A stretch of 64,000 bases of DNA, taken from the NCBI RefSeq assembly GCF_963422355.1, contig NC_085090.1, positions 2,163,411-2,227,410 of the forward strand, read 5' to 3'. Shown here piece by piece: positions 1 through 10,801 of the stretch. Position numbers and translations under genes: made by a program. The stretch comes from Corticium candelabrum (taxonomy: Eukaryota > Porifera > Homoscleromorpha > Homosclerophorida > Plakinidae). The notes under the pieces are model-generated. The model did not search any database and was not told the DNA's origin. It saw only the letters and a list, made by a program, of their open reading frames with translations. Every line of letters begins with the position of its first letter. Position 1 is the stretch's first letter.

Positions 1-715
1 AACCAGAATTGTCAATTAGAAAGATCCTCTAAATGTAATGTCACAAATGTTATCGTGTCTCTTGATTTGTGGTACTCCAGGTTCGCAACAGAAGACATGG
101 TTAGCAAGGTGAACACAAATCATACTAGTAAAGGAGGGGAAGAAGGAGAGATGGAAAGACCTTGGCGAAAGTGAAGAGCAATAATGAACTCATGCGGAAA
201 CATGACAAGGCCTAGATTTTAATTGGGTGTTGCTGTTAGCCATGCTTCTGCGCGCGAAGTTGACAAAGCATTGATGCGAGCACTGTCACGCAGGCCCGTA
301 GTCTGTCTTCAGAAGTGGGCTGTGCGTAATACACCAAAGTGGATCAATGACGTCACATACATTTACTTTTTAGCGTTTCGAATTATATATATTTACTAGT
401 TGATTAGCCCATTCTTCGTCTGGGCAGTTTATGTTAGTTAACACAAATCACCGCGTATATATAATTGGGAAATCATACAATTCGCTTATTGGGCGGAGAA
501 AACACAAATAGCGGATAACATATAGCCTTTATAGGTGACCAAGTATTTGCTTGCAGCTGTAACTGCTGTTTTGACAGTCCCGATTTAGAAGAAGCTTTTG
601 CGATCCGTCGACGGGCACATGTGCTGTGCTTCAAGCCGACCAGCAGTTTCGTCGTTTCTTTTCTGCTGCAACGTCAACTTTTGCGAACTACAGACGAATT
701 AGCAACAACGCATAG
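1..715. other. No recognisable gene or repeat
   Basis: AT-rich sequence with no ORF of note, no terminal repeats and no RNA-gene motifs that I can recognise. It may hold the 5' region of the ORF that starts at 716. Confidence 0.4.
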
Positions 716-1108
716 ATGCAGGGGCCTGAGAACGACACCATACATTTGCTACTTCAAAGTGAGAAAAAGTTGCGTGCTAATTTAAAGGTGAAGCGCAAAA
801 TTGCAGCGGTTTGCGAGCGCATGAGGAACAAACATTTTGTGATGTTACGACCTACAGACGAACGCCAGCATAAAGCAAAGTACAAGAAACCAGTCACCGC
901 CACGCAAGAAAACTTGTTGCTTTTCGAAGTAGAAAAGGTCGCGTGCTCTAGAAGTGAAAAGGAGCAGATAGCGGTTTGCGACCACATGCATTTACCATGC
1001 GGAACAAACAATCATAGTGCAGCGTTCATGGAGCTCATTCTTAGATACGTATTATATAGATATGACGAAAAATGTAGAGATTGCATGAAAACAATAGACA
1101 GAATTTGA
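716..1108 (+). CDS. Hypothetical 130-residue ORF, unrecognised
   Basis: An ATG-initiated open frame with a lysine/arginine-rich N-terminal half (residues about 15-60) and scattered cysteines and histidines towards the C-terminus (for example CDHMHLPC near residue 88 and CRDC near residue 119). These could bind a metal but fit no family I know. There is no signal peptide or membrane segment. It stands alone, with a short GC-rich patch at about 1190-1245 downstream. It could be an exon, a repeat-derived ORF or chance. I assign no function. Confidence 0.25.
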   Translation: MQGPENDTIHLLLQSEKKLRANLKVKRKIAAVCERMRNKHFVMLRPTDERQHKAKYKKPVTATQENLLLFEVEKVACSRSEKEQIAVCDHMHLPCGTNNHSAAFMELILRYVLYRYDEKCRDCMKTIDRI

Positions 1109-1239
1109 CATAATAGGAGCGCATACAAATTTAGGCGCGTTTTGCGTACTATACGCGCCAGTATATATATACATTGGACCGAAGCGGAACTTCAGGGCTG
1201 GGCGGGCGGTTCGTCCGAACCCCCGAACCCCCAGCCTAC

Positions 1240-1640
1240 GGGCCTGTCACGTAAAACTTGATGACTTATTTGAATCAAGATGTGAAATTGTATCTAAGAA
1301 ACAGATTGACACTCTCGTTGATTTGCAGTGAAACGGTTCACTGAAGAAATGGAAGTTATAGACGTTGAACAAATTTTCTCTAAAAGACACAGCACCGCAA
1401 TCAAACTGAGCTACGGCAGTGGTATCAGCGTCAAGAATTTGTACTAATAGATCTCTAGTTGAGTTAGAACAGCCTATGAAGAATGCATCTACAACTTTCT
1501 TAGCATCTGGTAGACCAAGGGCTGCTAATCGGATAGACAATGTGGCTTGAGACCATTCACATTCAGAGCTTTAAGCGTTTTCTATAGATTTCAAGCAGGA
1601 GCGTAAATCAATGTCAAAGCTCTGCTGGTAGTGTAGCGCA
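1240..1640 (-). pseudogene. Non-LTR retrotransposon RT C-terminal remnant
   Basis: The minus strand encodes a peptide beginning CEWSQATLSIRLAALGL. This resembles the thumb/post-RT segment of non-LTR reverse transcriptases, and aligns by eye with AQWSQAILPIRKGGFGM in the intact element at 37.8-41.0 kb (its residues about 695-711). An in-frame TAA lies about 20 codons upstream, and the reading then continues with plausible RT-like residues (PSEFALHYQQSFDIDLRSCL). The remnant is 5'-truncated and dead. The family call is solid for the short motif; the exact limits are not. Confidence 0.45.
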
Positions 1641-1918
1641 AACTCTGATGGAACAAGTAATTAATCCACAGCCTCAAACAGCTCCTAGCTACAGGAAGAT
1701 GAAGCTCAATTTGTAAGTCTTTGAAGTCTCAGAGATGGTTTTGGCAATTCAAAACTTTGTCGATCTTCTTAGATGGTTATGTATCGTATGTCGTCATACG
1801 GTGTCGATACCATGAAATAAAAGCAGATTGCAAGAAAAACATTCACTGAAAATGATTTTAAACAGAATGTAATTTTGAAATGTTTCAACCCAAACGCCGC
1901 TTTCAATCAGGTATAACT

Positions 1919-2015
1919 GTAATACTCGAAGCCCGGATATCCGGGCTAGAGATAGGGTAGTCTGGTGACGACCGTATTTATACTCGATTAGCTCAGATGC
2001 AAAGTAAGCTATTCC
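1919..2015. repeat. Dispersed repeat, copy 1 (second copy at 51.75 kb)
   Basis: It begins near a palindrome (GCCCGGATATCCGGGC) and contains GACGACCGTA and CTATTCCGACCAAT. The same blocks occur in the same order at about 51745-51882. It lies just outside the left end of the DUF6589/RecQ element. It is probably a MITE or LTR fragment; I see no coding function. Confidence 0.5.
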
Positions 2016-2069
2016 GACCAATCCGTTTCTTAATTAATTAATCTTAGATTATCATATACATCATGTATC

Positions 2070-2586
2070 AATAGACCTTTCTGCGGGCGTGGCACTAACG
2101 ACGTCGTCGTGGCTTACTGAAGAACACTTGGGTGCTACTTTGATGTCTTGGCGTTAGTTAACCGCGTGATTTTGCAACAATAGCGACCATTTTTCTTTTC
2201 GAACTTTTACTCGCACGTATAGCGATGTATTCAATCATGTAAGGCCTCATTAGGACCCGGCTCTTGTGTCTTTTTGCGTGTTTTGCAGTAGTGAACGACT
2301 TCTTTCTATCCTCTGTGGTGACGCTTCCGCGTAATTTTTAGTGATGACGTAACATTTATACCTTACAGACGTAAACTGTGGCAACAAATTTGCGTGCGTA
2401 AAATACGATATCGATGATACGTGTTCTGTGTGGTACGCACTTACCAAACGGTTTGGTTTGTACGTTCTGAATACTTCCTAGAAAGTGCGTCTTTTCTAGT
2501 CGTTTAGGGAAGGACTGACGTAAAGAGGAAGTCTTTAGACAAGTCTGGTGGTAGTGACAGGTAAGAAGGGAATGCATAATTTCATC
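2070..2586 (+). repeat. Left terminal inverted repeat, outer part
   Basis: Reads as the reverse complement of about 10285-10801 with high identity over roughly 510 bp. Shared blocks include GGGCGTGGCACTAA, TTTTCTTTTCGAACTTTTAC, CCAAACGGTTTGGTTTGTAC and AAGTCTTTAGACAAGTCTGG. Short ORFs on either strand here are by-products of the repeat and mirror those in the right copy. The match breaks at TTTCATC, where an insertion begins. Confidence 0.9.
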
Positions 2587-2636
2587 TTGAGGTAACGCAT
2601 CAAGCTTATAGCGTGTTCATGGCTGCATATAGAAAA

Positions 2637-3331
2637 ACCAATCACTCATTGTGTCTGTACTTTATCTTTTGGAGCGTGTAGTTGCTTTGCTATAATGGTT
2701 ATGTGCTGCCTGCCTGGATGTACCAATGTACATGCCTATCCTGATTTCTTTTTTCATTGTTGCTAGTACTTTGAACTTCATCCAAGTATAGTCAGGCTGA
2801 GTTGCATTCAGGATCATCTCAATAACATGACCTGACTTCCACACAGTATGGCCTTCTGTGAGACTTCTGAATGCAGCTGTCTGAATTGGCGACACGCCAG
2901 TTGCTGGTCGGATGTAGTGTAATATGTATTTACTATGCATACTGGACAAACCATGTGTATTTCTTCCATCTTATTCTGCCAACCATCTGAAGGACAATCT
3001 ATTCCAAAAACAGACCATTGTTCTGGATCTTCACTAGAATGTTCTAGCAAGTACATTCCTTGACTGATGTCATTCTTGACTCTGTACACACAATAAGCTT
3101 AGTCAAGTACTGGTGGCAGACAAGCACATGCATTGTTAGTTATCCCACCTTTCAATAAGAATAGGTTTTGTTCCAGTTGTTGGCAGAGAAAATTCACTGG
3201 CAATAGTACAATGTCGTTGCAGAAACATACATAAATCTCTTCTAGTACACATCTCAGGACTCTTGCCCAACACCGAATCGACATAATGGAAAGGTAAAGC
3301 AGAGTACAGACACATTGATATGAGTGACTGG
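2637..3331. mobile_element. Element inserted in the left TIR, with its own short inverted ends
   Basis: The left TIR is interrupted between about 2587 and 3334 relative to the intact right TIR. The inserted sequence carries imperfect inverted ends: AATCACTCATTGTGTCTGTA on one side, and a partner containing the complementary AGTACAGACAC and GAGTGACT on the other. On the minus strand (3284 down to 2662) there is a broken reading frame with at least one in-frame stop and one frame change. It contains segments such as SVFGIDCPSDGW, LHYIRPATG and RIGMYIGTS that look protein-coding but that I do not recognise. Confidence 0.4.
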
Positions 3332-3334
3332 GTC

Positions 3335-3431
3335 TTCTAGTAGGTTAGCCTTGGAGCCAGACCGCTTTTGCACGTGAGGGTGCGCGAAGGGCGAGTGAGA
3401 GGGCGGGGAGAAAAAAAGCGGTCTGGGGACT
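3335..3431 (+). repeat. Left terminal inverted repeat, inner part
   Basis: Matches the reverse complement of about 10190-10280: GGAGCCAGACCGCTTTTGCA, then GGGCGAGTGAGAGGGCGGGG, then AGCGGTCTGGGGAC. The inner part itself holds a 12-bp inverted pair (CCAGACCGCTTT / AAAGCGGTCTGG), so the TIR interior could form a hairpin. Confidence 0.85.
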
Positions 3432-3569
3432 ATGCTATTGTAAGTGATTTCGGAAGTAGGCGTAACGACTTAACTCGTTATTACGCTAAACAAGTCTCGC
3501 AGTTATTAGATATAACTATCTACTTACAATGATTTGAGAACCAGTTGTTGTATAATAACGCGATTCATC

Positions 3570-6500
3570 ATGTCATCTACCGCAAGCAGTCTGCTTACGC
3601 CTAGAAAGTCTGTATCTTCAGAATTTGCGGCAGTAAGTTTACGTCAGGGCGCGATAAACACAGCTTGTTTGGGACCAAGCAGGAACTGCACCTGAAGCTT
3701 CAGAAAGCCACCTGTCACGCTATCACGGAAGCAGACGGCCTTCTACATTTCGTATGTCATTCTTGCCCCGGCAAGCTCTTGACTTTCGCCAGTCGGCTGA
3801 TTCAACTGGAGGCGACAAAGACTGAAATTGCTGAGCTGTATGCGAAGACTTTGTCGCAATTGCGATTCAAGAGGGGAGTAAAATAATCCTTTTCACGTCA
3901 CTCTGCCGCCAAGAGAGTAGATCTAACAGCCAGCCCATCTGAAGCATCTTTGAATCCCAATATCCATAAAGGTACGCTTACACCACACGCATTCACAGGT
4001 CCTGTACGCGTGCAATCGTACTTAGTTAGAAATTTTTTCATAACTACAGAAACGTTTCTGGTAAACCTGCTGCCGGTAACGGTCGTTCTCTTGCCATCCG
4101 CTCCTTGTTTGCACAGAGTGCGGCTGAAAGGCGCCAAGATGCCGTTCCACGTCTGTTTTCTGAAATGCAGCGACGTCGTATACTTCCGAAGGGCATCACT
4201 GGCATCCCAGCGCCAGTTAGTTCGTCTCCTCAACGTCCTCGTAAGTTTATCGAAGCATCTTCCTTGTTACTTCGTCGTCATAAGCTAAATTCATTTCTTT
4301 CAGGGACAATGACTTCAATGCCGCCTGCTAGACAATGCTTCTTTGTAGAGCCTAATGCTCAGCCCACTTCAGTGCCTCCTACTCAAGCTGAGCTCGTCGT
4401 TCCTGAATCTGAATCCAACAGTCTGGCTTCTCTTGGCTGCTCAAGATTTGGAGAGACTAACGATCATGCTCCAGTAGAAACGTTTAAGTCAACGAAATCT
4501 AGTCTTCAATCCACTGTGAAGGTAATCTCGCAGTCGTTGTAGCGTGTGCGTATGTAGTTGTGTAGTGTGTTGTTCTTCACCAGGTTACGTTGGTGTATCC
4601 CTCCAAGGAGAGAGAGGTGACACTAAGTGAAGACCTTCACGGTTTAGGGCGTGCTCGGGCACTAAGGAAGCCGGATAAAATTGCAAGAGCTGCCATCAAA
4701 TACTCGCAAGTTTTTTCTTGTTTATTGCAAAATATGTGTAAGATTGTAAACAGGGAGTGTGAGGCTATCTGTCGACCTTCCTCCAAAAGCTTGTTTCGAG
4801 ATTCCTCGTATGAGGCGATGTTGTCCTTCACTATCAGCAGAACAGCTCAGGATCTACAGACACATAGACCTACTCTCTGGTAACTGCTAAGGGCAGCCAT
4901 CAGCCATGATTCCAGCATGATGAAAAGAAGTAGCAGACATATTGCACATGCAGTGATGGCTTCATCATGTCTTTTGAAAGCTCGAAACAGATACATGTCG
5001 TCTGTGCAATCTGTTGTCAGTGTTGTCCTGTTCAACTCAGGAGCCAAGAAAAGAGCTTACAACAGACTGAATCATTTGGGAATCTCCATGTCACAAAAGA
5101 GGACTTTAAGAAAGATTAGAGCAATGGCCAAGAAATATAACTCTGTCATGCTGTCTTGGAAGGCGAGCATAGAGAGCCATGTTGCAATACAGTCCTCCAT
5201 TCCAGAGGTTCGATCTGTTGCAGGTTCTTTACCTGTTGCTACCTGTGTCTTGCCTGCTTTTGACAAGACGAATTCTGACTTGAACAGTTCTGAGAATTCT
5301 CTGTCTTCTTCGTCATCTTCACATAGCGTGGAAACAGAGGAGGGCAATGATGAGATGCAAGACCTGTCACAGGAAAGCTTTCAAGTCACAGGAGACAATC
5401 TAGACATTTCAATCAAGACAAAGTACATGTCCATTGATCGACGAAACAAGTCATTGCACTGGTTTAATGTTATTGCTAGCAATGAACGTGTCATCAATGC
5501 TGACCTGGCCACATCAAGACCTAGGTGTTCAATTTTGTCTGTCCCGGACACTGCTTTCCTGCCATCAGTGCAAGAGAATGAGAAGCTTCGTGAGGAATTC
5601 GCAATTTTGGTGGAGAGGATCTTGGTCAAATATTTGCCTGCTTTTGCTCTCTTTGAAAACTACGTGTATAAGCACATCATGCACAAGTTTTCCAAGGAAG
5701 CAAGCCAACAGTCTGAACAGCATTGTCTGGGTCTCCTTCAGTTTGATGAAAACAAAGACATACTTCAAATTTTGACACATATCAGCAAAATTTATGTCCC
5801 TCATTTTATAAAGACCAGCGAGAAGAACGTATTCCAGAAGCACCTTTGCATCGAGTACAGTTTGGAGGTGATCAGCTGACTGCTGAAAGAATCAGGAATT
5901 GTCAAAAAGCCATCATTAATGGATCAAGCCCATTTGAGAGACTGGAAGGTGTCTTTACTCATGCAGAAGATTTCCATCGCATGACGAATTTTGTAAATCT
6001 CATCTTTGCAAAGTTCTATGACTCTCGTAGCATAAAGGATGTGGGAACTATGTATCAACTACGAAACCAACTTGACAGGAGGGATATCGGGAAGGACACC
6101 ACTAAACGCTATAGATCTTGCAATGCATTTTTGAATGATGTGCTTGATGGTTATATTGTAGCTTGTGCTGTGGTCCATTTTAACATGCGAGATGTGGAAG
6201 ACATTGCTGCTCCCCCAGGAACGCCAAAGAGTTCAGAAGCTGCCTGGTTCCACGAGGAAGTGCTAAGGTTGGTTGATCACTATGTGCTGCAGTGGACAGA
6301 AGCTAGTCATGATAGAGGTAGATTCCTGGAATCCACTCAGACAGTAGAGCGAGGTAGTGCAGTGGCTGTTGTTGCTGATGGTCATGTTGTTGATTTTGAG
6401 AACACAAGCATCCCAGTGATTGTTCGGTGTAGCACTTCAGATCATACAGCTTTAAAAGCCTGTTCTGTTGTTCAGTCATCAAATTCAACAGCATTTCAAC

Positions 6501-7533
6501 AAGTGCAGGATGATGACTACAGAAGTGGACTTTGGGCACTTTTGAGTAGATTGAGGTCATTGCAGCAACCGCAAGGTATTGAACACCAGGTACATGCTCA
6601 GCCAAGTGCTGTAACCTTTCCAGCCAGGGATATGTGGCAGTCACAGCAGCAGCAGCAGCAACAACAACAACAACAGCAACAACAACAACAACAACTAGAA
6701 AGAGTAACATCTTTATTTTGTAGAGAACCTGGATGCAATGCAGTGTTTAGCTCCATCGATGCACGACAAGCACATGAACTCCAACTACATATTGTCTCCA
6801 TCTCTGAATCATCAGATTCAGTTGAGAGAGCCGCAGCAGCAGACAGTAATCAATCCTTCACTCCTGAGGACCATATATTTAATTACTACTCAAATTTTAT
6901 AAAAACGGTCTTACTGGAAAGGAATTTCCAAGATGCTGTTGGAGAAATGGATGGTGAAAGACTGTATCGCTTATGGAAATTTAAAATACTTCATTTTAAG
7001 AAGGCTGGCAGAACAAAGTATGGCTTAGAAGCATTTCATTTTGTAGCAGATCAGCTTTCACTGCTTAGCCCACACGAGGCCCATCGCCAACTGTGGAACA
7101 GAAGCTTCAACTTTTGATGTGGTGCTGGTAACAACGTCCCGTTAGACTTGATGGTTGAACACACAATAACACCATCAAAGAATTGATCTTCAACCGGGGT
7201 GCTAACGTATCCTTTGGATCTGCACAGCTGGTAAGCCAAGCCTCACAAGGCATAGAAGCTGTGCTGGATAACCTGGATGTTTCACTTAAAGTTGGCAAAG
7301 AATCTAGCAAACATGCCAGAGTGGACAAACAGAAGGATGTTTTTAGAATAGCTCAGGAGGTTCTACACCAAAAGATGGGTGTGTATTGTCCTGGACGTTC
7401 CTATAAATCATTTATGGGGATGGAGCGTGATGTCTTGCATAAACTGAAGCCATCATCACTGCTCCCTTGGATCAGAACTCAAAAGCGGAAGCTACATATG
7501 CAAGAGGTGGTTCACTCTCCATCTGCTTTCTGA
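3570..7533 (+). pseudogene. DUF6589-family transposase-like protein, decayed
   Basis: Recognised from family-typical blocks: SKEREVTLSEDLHGLGRA (about 4600), DVGTMYQLRNQL (about 6035), YRSCNAFLNDVLDGY, ERLYRLWKFKILHFK (about 6955), LSPHEAHRQLWNRSF, and a C-terminal PGRSYKSFMGMERDVL. GT-AG introns fit at about 3878-4116, 4241-4303 and 4522-4583. The N-terminal exon holds a cysteine/histidine-rich, ZAD-like segment (CHAITEADGLLHFVCHSC). A glutamine run lies at about 6645-6695, followed by a C2H2 finger (CREPGC...H...H). Lesions: a frame change near the 5' end (3570-3650), in-frame TAA at 4881-4883, a frameshift near 5820-5845, in-frame TGA at 7115-7117 and a frameshift near 7175. Full length would be roughly 1,100 residues. 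The presumed role is mobilising the surrounding element. The family call is confident; the catalytic role is inferred. Confidence 0.75.
6643..6696 (+). repeat. CAG/CAA repeat encoding polyglutamine
   Basis: A run of CAG and CAA codons inside the DUF6589 frame gives about 18 consecutive glutamines before the C2H2 finger. The mix of codons suggests an old or stabilised tract. The opposite strand reads as a long polycysteine or polyvaline ORF, which is only a shadow. Confidence 0.85.
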
Positions 7534-8185
7534 TAAATGTATGGTAAATATTATTTAAGTATACCTATTATGTTTCGGTTGATGTCAGTCTAGCTCGATC
7601 TACTCATTCATTTACTTTTAGGATTAATTTCTAAAGTGAATTGGAGGGCCTTGCAATCACTAGTTGGCATGCAGTGCTATGAGTTTTAAGTTTACATTGT
7701 TTCATGGTCTTTCTAATATGATCACTGCGACGTTTGATCATGTTGCGTTAGAGTTATATTTGCACGTAATGTTTGGTAGTTGATTCGTGTCTAGAAGGTG
7801 TAGTTGAAATACAAATCCATGTACATGCAGTAGTTATGATGTAGGGATTGGCAGTTGTTGTATGTAAGTTAAAACAGGGAACAAGTATCAATAAGTTGCT
7901 TGGTAGAAGACTATACTGTCAGATTGACAGCAAAGGAATACAAAAGTTTTTTACTAAAATTTTTCCAAGAGTATAATTATTGCACCCACCGACTCCTCAA
8001 CGCTGCATGCACTCTTGTGGTAGAAGAATTGACTGAACCATGATGACTCATGCTGAAGCAACGTGGTTCCACAAGGTGGACACACAAATTTGCGAAAATT
8101 GTATATACTTATATCTACAGGTGATATAGCTGAAACTGGCAGATACTAGAACAAACTGATTAATTCAACAACGGACACATCTATA
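7534..8185. other. Gap between the convergent DUF6589 and RecQ genes
   Basis: AT-rich and non-coding, lying between the 3' ends of two convergent genes. It should hold both 3' UTRs. I see no conserved structure. Confidence 0.5.
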
Positions 8186-9953
8186 CTACTCATAACTTAA
8201 TATATAGTTAATTAAATGAATTATGCATTTTGATTGACTGTCGTTCAACTCTGGTACCAAATTCAAAATGTCCTCCCACTGACTAAAATTAGTCAGGTTG
8301 AACAAAATCTGCTGGATGCAATCATCTGAAATGGGTCTAACATGAGTACATGATGAATATTGTGGCTGCTGTACTGATGATGTAAATATGTCTTCTTTCA
8401 TTTGTTTATACTCAAGAACGGCAGTCCGAATTAAGGCAATGTGAGGCAGTGAAACGGGTCTATGTGATCTATGATGAACACCATCCCTGACCTCCTGATG
8501 ATGACTGTTCCAAAAGATATCCTGTATACCAGAACAATGTGATGGTTTTGCACAGCTACACGTTCTTGCACACACATCACAACACTGGTGTTGAGTTTCT
8601 GGTTGCACAAGGCGTGCACCAAAGGGTAACAACAGCAATTTCCGACGGCATGTGTCGGAATGAAACAAATATTGTCGCATTTCAAATCAATGTGCTGCAG
8701 CTGCTGACCATGATAATACAAAACGGCTCTGCTTTGACCACCATCTCTGCCACACCGACCTATCTCCTGCATATAGCTTTCCAGAGTATTGACTGGTTCC
8801 CAGTGAACAACTGTATGCAATCCTTGCACATCAATTCATAAACCTAGGGCATTTGTGGCAAATACCACTCTGCACTTGCCGTCAACAGCTCTCAGAGATG
8901 TCAATATTGCCTTCTTGTTAGCTTCAGGGATGCTGGAGTGATACATTTCCACAAGTCGATTCTCAACCAAAGTTTCACTCTCTGGAGAGAAAGCCCTCTT
9001 ACCAAGAGTGTGGTTGAAGTGCAAATACAATGATGTACAGGCATTCTGAGATCTGCAGTACACCAGTACTCTGGGGCAGCCCACTCCTAACGTCTGAATC
9101 ATTCTTAGAAGCCAGTCGAAAGTAGTCTCAAAGTCGGGAGCTACTCTTTTGACTGAGAGATGGATGTTTGGCCTATCAGGACTCTTCACAATTTCGACAG
9201 CATTGCGGAGGCCTAATACTAATGTGAGAGCTTTCCTTATGGATGCAGAGGCAGTTGCAGTTAGCGCCAAGCACGGGACATCCAACAACGACCTCAGCTC
9301 GCCAACCAGGCCACACCATACGCGAAAAATGGTTCCTTTTCCTCACTAACGTCCTGACATGCAGTGCCCCTACAATAAATGAATTTCACATCACCAATTG
9401 CGACTACAAAACGCAAAGAAGACAAGATTTTGCCTTACCACTGAACTACTGTGTGAGCTTCGTCCACTACCACGGCTACTAACCGCTCTCTCAACTCATT
9501 TGCTTGTAAGGCGCATCGCCACTCGCGTGAGCCGACAAGCACTTCGGGGCTTCCATAGACATAGGAGAATTTCCCTACCTTGACAGCAGCGTCTGACGAA
9601 TCCGACTCACCAACAAAGACAGCTGCAATTCTTTTGCGCTTTAAAATAGCGACCTGATCTCTCATCAGCGACTTCAATGGAGTCACCACAAGCACCACAA
9701 GATCCGCAGGATATTGTCGGAAGCCATTGGCTGCTAGTCGGGCACAAACGTGCGGGAGAAGATGAAAAATTAGCGACTTTCCAAAGCGCGTAGGAAAGCA
9801 CGCGAAGACGTCCGGTCTACCGACAAGGAGTCAAAGAGATAGCATCTGCAGTGGCTTCAAATTCTGCACGCCGAAATCGAACAGAGTCAAAACGCTGGAC
9901 ACGGCAGCTGCATTGGCTTCATCGTCAGGCATTGCTCGGAAGTCATCCATCAT
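8186..9953 (-). pseudogene. RecQ-family DNA helicase carried by the transposon, decayed
   Basis: An SF2 3'-5' DNA helicase of the RecQ family. Motifs in order: motif I as PTRFGKS (the usual PTGxGKS glycine is arginine), motif Ia VVTPLKSLMRDQ, motif II VVDEAHTVVQW, motif III LALTATAS, RPNIHLSV, motif IV RVLVYCRSQNA, motif V VVFATNALG, motif VI YMQEIGRCGRDG. A zinc subdomain follows (CRR...CCDVC). A GT donor follows the DEAH exon at about 9435, with an acceptor near 9340, but the frame does not join cleanly there. Lesions: TGA ahead of LLVGRPDVF (near 9837), TGA replacing the glycine codon after ALGL (near 8836), and a frameshift near 8670 before the zinc motif. It is convergent with the DUF6589 gene inside the same inverted repeats, so probably element cargo rather than a host BLM/WRN gene. 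Confidence 0.85.
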
Positions 9954-10189
9954 AACTACCAGACAACAAGGACGGCCAGGCCACTCGTACGCTCACACAC
10001 TAACACCTTAGCAAGCTGTAATTGCGATCACTTACCTCACCTGCATACGCAATAGCGTCGTCCTGCTGCGTTGCTATTAGCATTCTCATCACCGATTGGC
10101 CGCCTTCCTGAAGGCGTGGGTTTTGATTGGCGCGGTTGCAATTGAGCGAACAAGAGCCCTCCTCTTCCGAACTAGGTTTGATCGGCGAA

Positions 10190-10801
10190 GTCCCCAGACC
10201 GCTTTTTTCTCCCCGCCCTCTCACTCGCCCTTTCCGCCCCCTCACGTGCAAAAGCGGTCTGGCTCCGAGGCTACTAGTAGGTAGGGTGGATGAAATCATG
10301 CATTCCCTTCTTACCTGTCACTACCACCAGACTTGTCTAAAGACTTCCTCCTCATGTCAGTCGTTCCCTAAACGACTAGAAAAGACCCACTTTCTCGGAA
10401 GTATTCAGGACGTACAAACCAAACCGTTTGGTAAGTTCGTACCACACAGAACACATATCATCAATATCGTATTTTACGCACGCAAGTGCGTTGCCACATT
10501 TCACGTCTGTAAGGTCTAAATGGTACACCATCACTAAAAATGACGCGGAACGTCATCACAGAGGACAGAAAGAAGTCGTTCATCACTGCCAAACACGCAA
10601 AAACACACAAGAGCCGGGTTCTAGTGATGCCTTACATGACTGAATACATCGCTATACGTGCTAGTAAAAGTTCGAAAAGAAAACTGGTCGGTTTCGCTAC
10701 AAACTTGCGCAGTTAACAAACGCCAAAACATCAAAGTAGCATTCAATTATTTCGTAAGCCGCGATGACGTCTTTAGTGCCACGCCCTCAGAAAAGGTCTA
10801 T
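10190..10801 (-). repeat. Right terminal inverted repeat (uninterrupted)
   Basis: A continuous ~610-bp inverted copy of the left TIR with the same inner hairpin-forming motif (CCAGACCGCTTT) and outer end (AGGTCTAT). It shows what the left copy looked like before the insertion. ORFs here (10127-10519, 10428-10643) mirror those of the left copy and are not genes. Confidence 0.9.

Larger units (their letters stand above)
2070..10801. mobile_element. DUF6589 + RecQ DNA transposon with long terminal inverted repeats
   Basis: An 8.7-kb unit bounded by inverted repeats. The outer boundary begins ATAGACCTTT on the left, and the right end is its reverse complement. Inside are two convergent genes: a DUF6589-family protein on + (about 3570-7533) and a RecQ-family helicase on - (about 8186-9953). 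The left repeat is split by a ~0.75-kb insertion; the right one is uninterrupted. Both genes are decayed, so this copy is not autonomous. No clear target-site duplication is visible. DUF6589 proteins are known as repeat-like multicopy families in corals, sponges and fungi. That DUF6589 is the transposase is inference. Confidence 0.75.

Noticed and set aside
2250..2577. Minus-strand ORFs that reappear almost identically at 10127-10643 on the plus strand
   Set aside because: They are a by-product of the long terminal inverted repeats; neither has a start context, domain or lesion pattern of a real gene.
6303..6801. Minus-strand ORFs with polyvaline/polyalanine and polycysteine runs
   Set aside because: Antisense reading of the CAG/CAA tract and flanking DUF6589 coding sequence.
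9149..9583. Plus-strand ORFs across the RecQ region
   Set aside because: They overlap the minus-strand helicase motifs and its intron, and show no domain.
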